Assembly: GCF_020510705.1 (NCBI RefSeq)
Contig: NZ_CP075184.1
Coordinates: 3,286,001-3,350,000, forward strand
DNA: 64,000 bases
DNA from: Acidovorax radicis
Lineage (GTDB): Bacteria > Pseudomonadota > Gammaproteobacteria > Burkholderiales > Burkholderiaceae_C
Direction: 5' to 3'
Shown here in pieces: positions 9,213 to 18,001 of this stretch. The stretch's first letter is position 1. Each line of letters begins with the position of its first letter. A program made the translations under genes and the position numbers. The notes under the pieces are model-generated. The model was not told the DNA's origin and did no database searches. It worked only from the letters and a program-made list of their open reading frames with translations.

Positions 9213-9250
9213 AAACACCGGAAAGGCTGAACGCCTTCTCGGTGTTTTTT
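9212..9250 (+). terminator. Rho-independent terminator after usp
   Basis: The inverted repeat AAACACCG ... CGGTGTTT, with inner pairing AAGG/CCTT, is followed by a run of T (9245-9250) on the plus strand. It ends the usp transcript. Confidence 0.8.
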
Positions 9251-9275
9251 CATTTCCAGCGGGATGGCGGGCAGC

Positions 9276-9989
9276 TCAGTGGTTGCCCAGGTAGAGCTGT
9301 GCCATGCGCTCATCGGCCAGCAGCCCCTGCGCCGAGCCCTGCAACACGCAGCGGCCCTGGTCCAGGATGTAGCCCTGCTGGCTGATCTGCAGCGCCTGGC
9401 GTGCGCGCTGCTCCACCATCAGCACCGCCACGCCAGCGGCGGGCAGCTTTTGCACCATGTCGAACACCTTGCCCACCAGTGAGGGGGCCAGCGCCGCCGT
9501 GGGCTCGTCCAGCACCATGATGCGGGGCGACGGCATGAGGGCGCGGGCAAAGGCGAGCTGCTGGCGCTCGCCGCCCGAGAGGTTGCTGGCGGGCTGAGGC
9601 AATCGTTCCACCAGCGCCGGAAAGTCGGCCAGCACCTCGTCCATGCGACGCTTGATGTTTGCAACACCGCGCACCACCTGCAGGTTCTCGCGCACGGTAA
9701 GCGACGGGAACACATTGGCCACCTGCGGCACATAGGCCAGCCCTGCGTCAAAGCGGTCTTCGGCCGACAAGGCCGTGATGTCGCGCCCACCCAGGTGGAT
9801 GGTGCCCGCCACCCGTGGCAACAGGCCCAGCAGCGCCTTCACCAGCGTGGATTTGCCCGCACCGTTGGTGCCCGCAATGGTCACGATCTCGCCCGGCGCC
9901 ACGGTCAGGTCAATGCCGTGGATGATGTCCACCTCGGAATACCCGCCGCGCAATTGCGCGATCTGCAGCAAGTTGTCTGCGCCGCTCAT
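9276..9989 (-). CDS. livF: Branched-chain amino acid-type ABC transporter ATPase LivF
   Basis: A 237-residue ABC ATPase. Walker A GTNGAGKST (about residues 40-48), the LivF-typical QVANVFPSLTVRENL, signature LSGGERQQLAFARALM and Walker B IMVLDEPTAAL are visible. It energises import with LivG through the LivH/LivM channel. It overlaps the end of livG by four bases (ATGA). It is the last gene of an operon that begins with an amidohydrolase at 15127. Confidence 0.93.
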   Translation of the reverse strand: MSGADNLLQIAQLRGGYSEVDIIHGIDLTVAPGEIVTIAGTNGAGKSTLVKALLGLLPRVAGTIHLGGRDITALSAEDRFDAGLAYVPQVANVFPSLTVRENLQVVRGVANIKRRMDEVLADFPALVERLPQPASNLSGGERQQLAFARALMPSPRIMVLDEPTAALAPSLVGKVFDMVQKLPAAGVAVLMVEQRARQALQISQQGYILDQGRCVLQGSAQGLLADERMAQLYLGNH

Positions 9990-10756
9990 ACCACCCCTCC
10001 CATATAGGCTTCCTGCACACGCGGGTCGTCCAGCACCGTGTGCGGGTCGCCCTCGGCCAGGATGGAGCCCCGGTCCATCACGATCATGCGGTTGGACAGC
10101 GACTTGAGCGCCTGCAGGTGGTGCTCGATCACGATGAACGCAATGCCCTGCCCGTTCAGCTCGCGCACACGGTCACAGATCTCTTCAATCAGCACCGGGT
10201 TCACCCCGGCAAACGGCTCGTCCAGCAAGATGCAGCGCGGGTCCAGCATCAGCACCCGGCCCAGCTCCACCAGCTTCTTCTGCCCGCCAGACAAGCCCCC
10301 CGCCGTCACATCGCGCACCCGCGCCAGATTCAAAAACTGCAGGATGCGGTCCGCCTTGGCAGACAGCTGCGCCTCATGCTCGCGCAGGCTGCGCGTCTGG
10401 AAGAAGGCATTCACCAGCCGCTCCCCTTGCGGGTTGGCGGCAGCGGCCATCAGGTTCTCGTGCACCGTGAGGCTCTTGAACTCGCGCGGAATCTGGAACG
10501 TGCGCACCAGCCCCAGCCGCGCGCGGCGGTACGGGGGTATGCGGGTGATGTCCTGCCCTTCAAACAGGATCTGCCCCGCGTCCGCTGGCTGCTGCCCGGC
10601 AATGGTCGCAAACAATGTGCTCTTGCCCGCACCGTTGGTGCCTGCAATGCCCAGAATCTCACCCGCCCCCAGTTGCAGCGAGACGCCGTCCACCGCCTTG
10701 AAGCCCCCAAACTGCCGCGTGACGGCCTCTACCTTCAGCATCGTTGTTGCAGTCAT
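9986..10756 (-). CDS. livG: Branched-chain amino acid-type ABC transporter ATPase LivG
   Basis: A 256-residue ABC ATPase starting MTATTMLKVEAVTRQFGG; a longer frame extends upstream into livM, but this ATG has a strong ribosome site (GGAGG) and overlaps the livM stop by one base (TAATG). Walker A GTNGAGKST, signature LSGGQKKLVELGRVL and Walker B CILLDEPFAGVNP are present, as is the LivG-type C-terminal segment (EGDPHTVLDDPRVQEAYMG). Confidence 0.93.
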   Translation of the reverse strand: MTATTMLKVEAVTRQFGGFKAVDGVSLQLGAGEILGIAGTNGAGKSTLFATIAGQQPADAGQILFEGQDITRIPPYRRARLGLVRTFQIPREFKSLTVHENLMAAAANPQGERLVNAFFQTRSLREHEAQLSAKADRILQFLNLARVRDVTAGGLSGGQKKLVELGRVLMLDPRCILLDEPFAGVNPVLIEEICDRVRELNGQGIAFIVIEHHLQALKSLSNRMIVMDRGSILAEGDPHTVLDDPRVQEAYMGGVV

Positions 10757-11634
10757 TAGGATTTGCCTCCAAACAGGCCGTTGGGCTTGTACAAGGTGAC
10801 CAGGATCAGTGCCAGGCCCACCGCCGCCAGGCGCAGGCTGGCCATGCCGACCTCTGACACGCCCGGCACCCAGTCTTTGGCAAAGCGCGAGCCCTCCAAA
10901 AACACCATGAGCAGCAGCGAGCCAAACACCGCGCCGCGCACCGTGCCCGAGCCGCCCATCACCAGGCCCATCCACACATAAAACGTAATGAGCGGAATGA
11001 ACTGCTCGGGCGTGATGAACGTGATGAAGTGCGCATAGAACGCACCCGCCACACCGGCCAGCGCCGCCCCCAGCATGAACACCTGCACCTTGAACCAGGC
11101 AGGGTCCTTGCCCAGGGCCGACAACGCGGGCTCATCGTCGCCAATGGCCTTGAGCAGCCGCCCAAACGGGCTGGCCGCCAGGCGCACCGTGCCCCAGGCC
11201 ACCACCGCAACCACAGCCAGGAGCGTGGCAAAAATCGCCATGTCCGACACGCCACTGCCCCACGATGCAAACAGCTTGGGCAAGCCGGGCAAGCCCTGCA
11301 CGCCCTTGGTCAGCCAGCTCTCTTGCTGGATGGAAATACGCACCGCCTCCGAAAAACCCAGCGTCACGATGGCCAGGTAGTCATCCCGCAGGCGCAGCGA
11401 CAGCAGGCCAATAGGCAGCGCCAGCAAGCCCGAGAGCACAGCCGCCGCCACAAAACACAGTACCAGCGGCACGCCTTGCAGCGCCAACAGGCCCGAGGTG
11501 TAGGCGCCCACGGCAAAGAACGCCACGACGCCAAAGTTGACCAGCCGGGTCAGGCCGAACTGCAGGTTCAGGCCCAGCGCCAGCAGGCAGTAGATAAGCG
11601 CGATGATGCCAATGGCACAGAGGTAAGCAATCAT
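10756..11634 (-). CDS. livM: Branched-chain amino acid-type ABC permease LivM
   Basis: A 292-residue integral membrane permease with about eight to nine helices. The family features LRLRDDYLAIVTLGFSEAV and GSGTVRGAVFGS are present. It forms the import channel with LivH. The gene follows livH after 12 bp and is coupled to livG. The substrate cannot be read from the permease; the linked amidohydrolase suggests an amide- or peptide-like compound rather than plain leucine (inference). Confidence 0.92.
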   Translation of the reverse strand: MIAYLCAIGIIALIYCLLALGLNLQFGLTRLVNFGVVAFFAVGAYTSGLLALQGVPLVLCFVAAAVLSGLLALPIGLLSLRLRDDYLAIVTLGFSEAVRISIQQESWLTKGVQGLPGLPKLFASWGSGVSDMAIFATLLAVVAVVAWGTVRLAASPFGRLLKAIGDDEPALSALGKDPAWFKVQVFMLGAALAGVAGAFYAHFITFITPEQFIPLITFYVWMGLVMGGSGTVRGAVFGSLLLMVFLEGSRFAKDWVPGVSEVGMASLRLAAVGLALILVTLYKPNGLFGGKS

Positions 11635-11646
11635 GAATCGAACTCC

Positions 11647-12522
11647 TTACCGCACCAGTTGCACGCGGCCCATGATGCCCGCCGGGCGCACCAGCAGCAC
11701 CAGGGCCAACACCACAAACGACAGCACCAATTTGTACGACGGCCCCATCAGCGGCACCGCCAGCTCTTGCACCACACACAGCAGCAGCGCACCCAGCACC
11801 GCGCCCACCGGGCTGCCGATGCCGCCCAGCACCATGGCCGCAAACGCGGGGATCAGGCTCTCCCACCCCATCTCGGGGCTGACCACGGCCTTCATGCCCA
11901 GCAGCACGCCACCCAACGATGACAACGCCCCCACCAGCAGCCACAGGCTCAGCATGAGCCCATTGGCGCGGATACCGCTGGCCCGCGCCAGATCCGCACT
12001 GTCTGCCACGGCGCGCAACTGGCGGCCAAAGCTGGTGCGGTAAATCAGCACAAACACCACCACTAGGCACGCAGCAGCCACGGCGGCAATCGCCAGATCG
12101 GTGGGCAGGATGCGGATGCCGCCAAAGTTCCAGGCGCGCACCAGGGGCAAGTCAAACGTGCGCTGGTCATGCCCGGCAAAAAAACTGATCAGGCTGCGCA
12201 GCAAAAACCCCAGGCCAATGGCCGCGAGCATGGACGACACCATGGGCCGCCCGGCCAGCTTGCGAAAAATCAGCGTGTACGACCCCGCAGACACCAGCGC
12301 GGTGACTACCATGCTGCCCAGCGCCGCCGCCCACAGCGGCCAGCCGCCCAGCAGTTGCACCGCCACAGCGGCGTAGGCGCCGGTGGTGAGCATGTCGCCC
12401 GTGGCTGCGTTGGGAAAGCGGTTGACACCCATCACCAGGGTCATGGCCAGGGCAGGCAGTGCCACCACCAGACCTTCGATCAATCCGTTGATCAGCAGGT
12501 TTACAAAGTCGATCCAGGTCAT
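11647..12522 (-). CDS. livH: Branched-chain amino acid-type ABC permease LivH
   Basis: A 291-residue membrane permease with about eight helices. The motifs GVNRFPNAATGDMLTTGAY at the start and AFAAMVLGGIGSPVGAVLG near residues 230-250 are typical of LivH, the partner of LivM. A hairpin with a U-run lies between livK and this gene (12566-12601), which would lower livHMGF expression relative to the binding protein. Confidence 0.92.
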   Translation of the reverse strand: MTWIDFVNLLINGLIEGLVVALPALAMTLVMGVNRFPNAATGDMLTTGAYAAVAVQLLGGWPLWAAALGSMVVTALVSAGSYTLIFRKLAGRPMVSSMLAAIGLGFLLRSLISFFAGHDQRTFDLPLVRAWNFGGIRILPTDLAIAAVAAACLVVVFVLIYRTSFGRQLRAVADSADLARASGIRANGLMLSLWLLVGALSSLGGVLLGMKAVVSPEMGWESLIPAFAAMVLGGIGSPVGAVLGALLLCVVQELAVPLMGPSYKLVLSFVVLALVLLVRPAGIMGRVQLVR

Positions 12523-12565
12523 TGCGTCATTCCGTCATCCCATGCACATCTGCGCTGCGCAGTCC

Positions 12566-12601
12566 TAAAAAACAAAAGCCCGGGGCCTGCACACCGGGCT
12601 T
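12566..12601 (-). terminator. Attenuator/terminator between livK and livH
   Basis: On the minus strand AAGCCCGG ... CCGGGCTT is followed by TTGTTTTTT. It lies just past the livK stop and before livH, in the middle of the operon. Such partial terminators commonly give a large excess of binding-protein mRNA over permease mRNA. Confidence 0.8.
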
Positions 12602-12607
12602 GGCCCG

Positions 12608-13828
12608 TCACATCGTGATGGACACCACGTCGCGCCGCACCAGCTGGCCCTTTTCGATGATGAACACGCCAAAGTCCGGCGTCACATCGCCCGCCTTGTC
12701 AAAGTCCAGCTTGCTCGATGCGCCTTCGTAGTTCACCTTGGCCTTCTTGGCCAGTTGGGCCTTGCCTTCGGCAAAAGTGAACACGGCCGTGCCGGGCGCG
12801 TTGGACACATCGCGCATCTTGGCGTTGATCTGCTCTACCGTGGCCTTGGGGCCCGCAGCTTCCATGGCCAGTGCCAGCGAGATCACCATGTCATACGCCA
12901 TGGCGGCGTAGATGTTGGTCGAGGCGGCCTTGCCCGTGGCCTTGGTAAAGGCGGCATCAAATTGGGCGTACGAAGCGCTCTTTTCGTTGGACACGGTGTC
13001 TACCGAGATGATGCCCTCGCACACCTCGGCGCCCAGGGCCTTCACCAGATCGGGGTTGGCCGCCCAGCCAGGGATGATCCACTTGGTGTCAGCACCCGAC
13101 TGGAACCACTCGCGCAGGATGATGGTGGTGTCAGGCAGGTACGAGCCCATCACGATCACATCGGGCTTGGCGGCCAGGATTTTTTGCAACTCGCTGCGGT
13201 AGCTGGGGCGGTTGGGTTCGTAGGTGACGTGCGCTGCCACCTTGCCACCACGCTTTTCCCACACTTTGGTGAAGCCTTCCACATTGCCCAGGCCCGAGGC
13301 GTTGTTGAACGCCATGGTGGCCGGCCGCTTGAAGCCGCGCTTGGTGCAAATCTCGGCAAAGGCCGCGCCAAAGCGGTCATTGGTGGCCTGAAAGCGCCAC
13401 ACCAGGTCCTTGGTGTCCAGCGTAGAGATAGCGGGTGCGCCCGACACGTTCATCTGGATCAAGCCCGCCGCATCGGTCAGCGGCATCACCGCCAACGTCA
13501 CGCCCGAGGCCCAAGTGCCCAGCACGGCCTGCACCTTGTTCACCTCGATCAGCTTCTTGGCGGCCAGCACGGCCGCGTCGGGCTTGGTCTGGTCGTCTTC
13601 GGTGAAGAGTTCGAGCTTGCGGCCACCGGCACCGCCAGCGGCATTGACCTCATCCACCGCCAGGCGAATGGCCTGCTGCATGCCCGGGCCATAGGGGCTG
13701 CCCGCGCCCGTGATGGGCGTGAGCGAGCCAATGCGAAACACGTCACCCTGCTGGCTGAAACCGATGGAAGGAAGGCACTGCAGGGCAGCAGCCGCGCCGC
13801 CGAGCTTGACGAAATTTCTACGTTGCAT
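12608..13828 (-). CDS. ABC transporter periplasmic substrate-binding protein (LivK-like)
   Basis: A 406-residue exported binding protein of the Leu/Ile/Val type (periplasmic binding protein family 6). It has a signal sequence (MQRRNFVKLGGAAAALQ, cut near residue 26), with an RR pair that could also allow Tat export. The mature part starts FRIGSLTPITGAGSPYGPGM, the usual ligand-binding first strand. A ribosome site (GGAGAA) precedes the ATG. It opens the importer part of the operon, just after the amidohydrolase gene. Confidence 0.92.
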   Translation of the reverse strand: MQRRNFVKLGGAAAALQCLPSIGFSQQGDVFRIGSLTPITGAGSPYGPGMQQAIRLAVDEVNAAGGAGGRKLELFTEDDQTKPDAAVLAAKKLIEVNKVQAVLGTWASGVTLAVMPLTDAAGLIQMNVSGAPAISTLDTKDLVWRFQATNDRFGAAFAEICTKRGFKRPATMAFNNASGLGNVEGFTKVWEKRGGKVAAHVTYEPNRPSYRSELQKILAAKPDVIVMGSYLPDTTIILREWFQSGADTKWIIPGWAANPDLVKALGAEVCEGIISVDTVSNEKSASYAQFDAAFTKATGKAASTNIYAAMAYDMVISLALAMEAAGPKATVEQINAKMRDVSNAPGTAVFTFAEGKAQLAKKAKVNYEGASSKLDFDKAGDVTPDFGVFIIEKGQLVRRDVVSITM

Positions 13829-13870
13829 GGTGTTCTCCGGTTGGGGGGGTGGGATGGGGTTGAGGGGAAA

Positions 13871-15127
13871 TCAAAGCGTGTTCTTGACCCACGCGCCGTC
13901 CTTGGCGATGGCGCGAATGCGCTCGCCCTGGTTCAGCAGGCAGGTGATGTCGGTGAGCGGGTTGCCATCGACCAGCAAGATGTCGGCAATGGCACCGGCC
14001 GTGACTTCGCCCAGCTGGCCTTGCTGGCCCAGAATCTCCGCGCCAATCAGCGTGGCCTGCAGCAGCACCGGGCCGTTGCCCAGCACGTCGGCGCGCAGGC
14101 GCAGCTCGTCGGCCTGCAGGTAGTGCGTTTCGGCCAGCAGGTCGCTGCCCAGGCCCATTTTCACGCCCGCCTTGGCCAGGATCTCGATGGCCTGCTTGCC
14201 CTGGCTGCGCACGGAGTCGATCTTGGCGACGGACGCTGCAGGCAGGCCATAGCGCTCGCCTTCGTTGGCCAGGCCTTCGTACGTGATGAGCGTGGGCACC
14301 ATGAAAGCGCCCATTTCAGCCATCAACTGGGCCGTGGGCGCATCGACCAAATTACCGTGCTCGATGGTGCGCACACCGCAGCGCACGGCGCGTGCAATGG
14401 CGCGCGGCGTGTAGGCATGGGCCATGACATAGGTGTTGGCGTTGGAGGCCTCTTCCACAATGGCGCGCAGCTCGGCTTCTGAATAACCCAGGTTGCCTAT
14501 CGGGTCGTTGGGCGATGCCACACCGCCAGAGGCCATCACCTTGATCTGCGTGGCGCCCTTCAGGATTTCTTCGCGCACCGCCAGGCGGCAGGCGTCCACC
14601 CCATCCACCACGCGGCCGATGTTGCCCAGCTTGTAGGCGCACGAGCACACATCCAGGACGTCGTTGCGTTGGCGGAAATCCGCATGCCCACCGGTTTGCG
14701 ACAGCGCCTTACCTGCAGGGAAAATGCGCGGCCCTGGCACCAGCCCCGTGCGCACCGCCTCTGCCAGCGACCAATCGGCCCCGCCCGCATCGCGCACGGT
14801 GGTAAAGCCCCGGTCCAGCATGCCCTTCATGATGGGCAGCGAGCGCAGCATGGTGAACACATTGGGCATCTTGGCCACCGTGCCCAGGTTGAACGACGAG
14901 GCCACCGTGTGCACGTGGCAGTCGATCAGGCCAGGCATGAGCGTCATGCCCTTGGCGTCCAGCGTTGTCGTGCCCTCTGGCACCTGCAAGTCAGTGCCCA
15001 CGGCGGCGATACGGCCGTCCTGCACCAGAACCGACAGGCCGGTGCGCAGTGTGAGTGCGTGCACATCCAGAACACGGCTATTTTCAATCAGCAAAGAGGT
15101 CATGAGATTCGTCAAGTTTGGCGCCAT
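13871..15127 (-). CDS. Metal-dependent amidohydrolase (imidazolonepropionase-like)
   Basis: A ~418-residue amidohydrolase-superfamily enzyme with a TIM-barrel metal site: metal ligands in LIDCHVHTV (HxH), a lysine in QIKVMASGGVASPND, histidines in MAHAYTP and TIEHGNLVD, and the final aspartate in GLGSDLLAE. Such enzymes often cleave N-acyl amino acids, dipeptides or cyclic amides. It is the first gene of the operon with the Liv-type importer, so the imported compound is likely its substrate. The start is uncertain: ATG at 15127 (chosen), ATG at 15103, or TTG at 15136. Confidence 0.85.
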   Translation of the reverse strand: MAPNLTNLMTSLLIENSRVLDVHALTLRTGLSVLVQDGRIAAVGTDLQVPEGTTTLDAKGMTLMPGLIDCHVHTVASSFNLGTVAKMPNVFTMLRSLPIMKGMLDRGFTTVRDAGGADWSLAEAVRTGLVPGPRIFPAGKALSQTGGHADFRQRNDVLDVCSCAYKLGNIGRVVDGVDACRLAVREEILKGATQIKVMASGGVASPNDPIGNLGYSEAELRAIVEEASNANTYVMAHAYTPRAIARAVRCGVRTIEHGNLVDAPTAQLMAEMGAFMVPTLITYEGLANEGERYGLPAASVAKIDSVRSQGKQAIEILAKAGVKMGLGSDLLAETHYLQADELRLRADVLGNGPVLLQATLIGAEILGQQGQLGEVTAGAIADILLVDGNPLTDITCLLNQGERIRAIAKDGAWVKNTL

Positions 15128-15327
15128 GGGCTTCAAAATTACTCATGACCCTCTTTTTGAGGGCCATGGGCATCGTCAGGCTCCAATCTGGTGCAATGCA
15201 GCATTCTTCAGAGAGGAGTTTTGACATGTTGGTGTCACAGGATGCATTTATCGGGCCAATTGCCCTTGGCCGCAACGCCTAAAATCTCACCCACCCATGA
15301 GCAACACTCATATCAAGGGATAACCCT

Positions 15328-16329
15328 ATGCGCCGCCTCTGCCCCACTATTTCGGAGCTGAACGCCTTTCACTCCGCCGCCAAGCACCAGGCCTTCACCA
15401 TGGCCGCGCGCGAGCTATGCGTGACGCAAAGCGCCATCAGCCGCCACATTGCAGCGCTGGAGGACTACCTGGGCCAGAAGCTGTTCATCCGCAAGGCCAC
15501 GGGGCTGGAGCTGACCGAGGCGGGTGCCACCTACCTCAACGCCACCCGCCCCGCCATGGCGGCGCTGGAGTCGGCCACGGCGCAGCTCATGTCGTACGGG
15601 GGCGATGGCGGCTCGCTCAACCTATCTGTGCCGCCCACGTTTGCGGCGCAGTGGCTCTTTCCGCGCCTGGGGCACTTCAAGCGCACGCTGCCGCAGGTGT
15701 CACTGAACTTTGTGCGCTACCAGCATGCGCACGACTTTGCGACGCCGCACGAGTTTGACGCCGCCATCCAGTACGGCTACGGCAACTGGCCCAGCGCCAA
15801 TGCGCGCTACCTGATCGGCAAGGAAACCAGCATCGTCTGCAGCCCGCAACTGCAGGCCGCCCTGCCCCTGCACACACCGCAAGACCTGATGCGCGCCACG
15901 CTGCTGCAACACATCGAAGTGCCCCTGGCCTGGCAAGACTGGATGGAAGCCCACGGCCTGGACACCAGCGCCAGCCGCTTCGGGCCGGGTTTCAACCTCT
16001 ACTCGCTCATCATCCGCGCAGCGGTTTCAGGCTTTGGCGTGGGCATTGTGCCCACCTGCCTGGTGGAAGACGAACTGCAGGCAGGCACGCTGGTAGAGCC
16101 CCTGAAAGACCGCTTTGACAGCCCGCTGGGCTACTACCTGTGCGCGCCCACGGCACGCACCAATTTGTCGGTGTACCGGCTGGTGGCTGGGTGGCTGGAG
16201 CATTGCTGCAACCATGCGGAAGGGGCGGCTGCGACTGCAGAGGCTGGGGCGGGCTGCATTTTTTGCGCGCCGCAACAAGGCGTGGGCGGCGCCAACGCCG
16301 TCAGCGCCGGTACAGCCATAGTAGGTTGA
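15328..16329 (+). CDS. LysR-family transcriptional regulator (GcvA-like)
   Basis: A 333-residue LysR regulator. The N-terminal winged helix-turn-helix includes ELNAFHSAAKHQAFTMAA and LCVTQSAISRHIAALE, followed by the effector domain with GFGVGIVPTCLVEDEL, typical of the GcvA-like subgroup. It is divergent from the amidohydrolase-Liv operon with a ~200-bp gap, so it probably controls that operon. The last ~35 residues (Ala/Gly-rich) go beyond the usual family end. Confidence 0.9.
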   Translation: MRRLCPTISELNAFHSAAKHQAFTMAARELCVTQSAISRHIAALEDYLGQKLFIRKATGLELTEAGATYLNATRPAMAALESATAQLMSYGGDGGSLNLSVPPTFAAQWLFPRLGHFKRTLPQVSLNFVRYQHAHDFATPHEFDAAIQYGYGNWPSANARYLIGKETSIVCSPQLQAALPLHTPQDLMRATLLQHIEVPLAWQDWMEAHGLDTSASRFGPGFNLYSLIIRAAVSGFGVGIVPTCLVEDELQAGTLVEPLKDRFDSPLGYYLCAPTARTNLSVYRLVAGWLEHCCNHAEGAAATAEAGAGCIFCAPQQGVGGANAVSAGTAIVG

Positions 16330-16399
16330 TGCGGCCAGCACGACTGCAAGCCTGCGCATGCGGCAGCAGCATCAGTCGTTGCGCAAACAGTCATGTCAA

Positions 16400-16455
16400 A
16401 AAATGGCTCTAGCGCTTATAGGTAGATCGCAAGCAGCTACTAACTAGATAGCAAA
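16400..16455. repeat. Dispersed palindromic repeat, copy 2
   Basis: AATGGCTCTAGCGCTTATAG and GATCGCAAGCAGCTACTA, followed by AGATAGCAAAAA. The right arm is degenerate. It lies at the left edge of the AT-richer segment with the orphan membrane protein. Confidence 0.7.
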
Positions 16456-16674
16456 AATACTTTTGAGCGCCCACTTTTGGTACGAAACAATCCTGCCAAG
16501 GCGCTCAACGAGCAAAAGGCAAAACCTGACACCAACAGCTCTCGGGGAAAGCCCTTGTAGTTTGAGCTGTGCCACGAGCGTCGGCGCGGCGCTTGGTGTG
16601 CTGGATGGATGAGATGAACAACTCCTAGAAGCGGGCCAAGCGCCATGCCGCTACGAGGGGGCTCGAACGAAAGG
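16456..16674. other. Intergenic stretch without a recognised gene
   Basis: About 220 bp between copy 2 of the repeat and the orphan membrane protein. All frames give only short, unfamiliar peptides. It may hold a decayed element, since it sits at the boundary of a segment with different base use, but no terminal repeat or transposase motif is recognisable. Confidence 0.4.
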
Positions 16675-17778
16675 TTAGCCCGCATTGCCACGCCCTCCCT
16701 TTGATCCTTCTTTGAGAACGGTGGCTACTGTTGCGGCAGCCTCCCAATTGATTCGTTCGAGGAACTCGCTAAATTCGAAGGCCGTCGCTAGCTCATCGAG
16801 AAACGAATCCAGCCACTCGTAGTAGTCCCAGCCTCGGCTCGTGAAAAAAGATAGCCACTTGAACTCGACCTCGATGTGGAGCCTGACGCCATACAGACTC
16901 AGCTCGTTGAACTGGCGCCCAAGATAGAACTCTTCGAACTGCGATGGGAAGAGTGCTGATGTCCCGATGAACTCAGGCTTAACAGCAAGATGAAATCTAG
17001 GAGTCTCGATTGAGAGCCCTGTACTCTGCAACCTGGATACACGAGACTTAGCTGGCAAGACAAGCTCAAAGTGATCGAACAGTGCGCCATCTGCTCCCGT
17101 GGCGTATACGACTCGACCATACTCCCCCCCGGAGAGGTGATCCATGAACGCCTCTCGCATCTCCATCGGCTTGGAGAAGAGCTCTAGAAAGCGATTCTGC
17201 AAAAGTACTTGCGGTATGTCGCTGCGCTCGACTCGGACGACTGTGTTTTCATCGACCTCGCGCGCGGAGTCAAAGTAAGCGCTCAGATGTAGCGTCAACT
17301 TATCGAGAACAAAATACTCAAGCGCCTCAAGTACAAGCAGATTTGCCTGGCTACGTGAGTTTCGTGCCGCTCGTCTTTCTTCATCAACTTCCAACCCAAG
17401 TGGCGTCTCAGTCCAGATTTTTGCGATAGCCTTGTTCTCGACCGAGATGGCCTTGAAGTATTGGTTCAGTTTTTCAGACAGCTCGTACCGATCGACTTCT
17501 TCGGGCATACGATGTTCATCTAGCGCAAGAATTCCTTCGAGCGTCAACCGCCGTCCCGCAACTCTGCGCAGGCGAACCGCTAGGAAGCTGACGCTGACCA
17601 GCACTAGCGCTGCTCCGGCTACTGCCGTCGCTTTTGACGACATTGCAAGCTCAGAGGGTAGCGCTGAAGAGAGAAGGTTGATTCCCAAAGCCAGTGCAAA
17701 GGCGAGGACGAGAATCTCGGCCAGATTGCGGCGGATTTCTAGAACTGCAGTGACGTAGTGGTGATCGTCTCGGCGCAT
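16675..17778 (-). CDS. Orphan membrane protein with large soluble C-terminal domain
   Basis: A 367-residue protein of no family I recognise. Two hydrophobic segments (about residues 19-41 and 47-67) are followed by a soluble region of ~300 residues rich in acidic and aromatic residues, with a Tyr/Trp-rich C-terminal part (WLSFFTSRGWDYYEWL) and a Gly/Lys tail. No catalytic motif is evident. The gene is visibly lower in GC and uses rarer codons than its neighbours, and it stands alone, which suggests horizontal gain. A two-helix membrane part plus a sensing or ligand domain is a layout seen in some defence effectors, but that is a guess from shape only. Confidence 0.7.
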   Translation of the reverse strand: MRRDDHHYVTAVLEIRRNLAEILVLAFALALGINLLSSALPSELAMSSKATAVAGAALVLVSVSFLAVRLRRVAGRRLTLEGILALDEHRMPEEVDRYELSEKLNQYFKAISVENKAIAKIWTETPLGLEVDEERRAARNSRSQANLLVLEALEYFVLDKLTLHLSAYFDSAREVDENTVVRVERSDIPQVLLQNRFLELFSKPMEMREAFMDHLSGGEYGRVVYATGADGALFDHFELVLPAKSRVSRLQSTGLSIETPRFHLAVKPEFIGTSALFPSQFEEFYLGRQFNELSLYGVRLHIEVEFKWLSFFTSRGWDYYEWLDSFLDELATAFEFSEFLERINWEAAATVATVLKEGSKGGRGNAG

Positions 17779-17971
17779 GTTTTTAGTGTGGGACTGTACG
17801 GGCTAACTAGACTTAGGCGACAGCAACCGAATCCATAGAAGTCTGACAACGCATTTCGACACTGATTTTTTCGCTTGTAGTTTGCATCTCTTCGACTTTT
17901 AGGTGGCCCTAAAATTTTTCGAATGGATTCCGATGCTCGGGCTGATCGGGCCCGCGGGATGAAAGACCGGC

Positions 17972-17995
17972 AAAGGCGGCCGAGATGCCGCCTTT
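17972..17995 (-). terminator. Terminator after the malonate operon
   Basis: AAAGGCGGC-CGAGAT-GCCGCCTTT is a perfect 9-bp-arm hairpin seven bases past the matB stop on the minus strand. The U-rich arm end serves as the U-tract. Confidence 0.65.
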
Positions 17996-18001
17996 CCCGT
18001 C

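Noticed and set aside
10757..10975. An N-terminally extended LivG
   Set aside because: The extension overlaps the livM coding region; the ATG at 10756 has a strong ribosome site and stop-start coupling.
16655..16680. tRNA T-arm-like sequence on the minus strand (GTTCGAGCCCCC)
   Set aside because: No acceptor, anticodon or D-arm can be formed around it; treated as chance.
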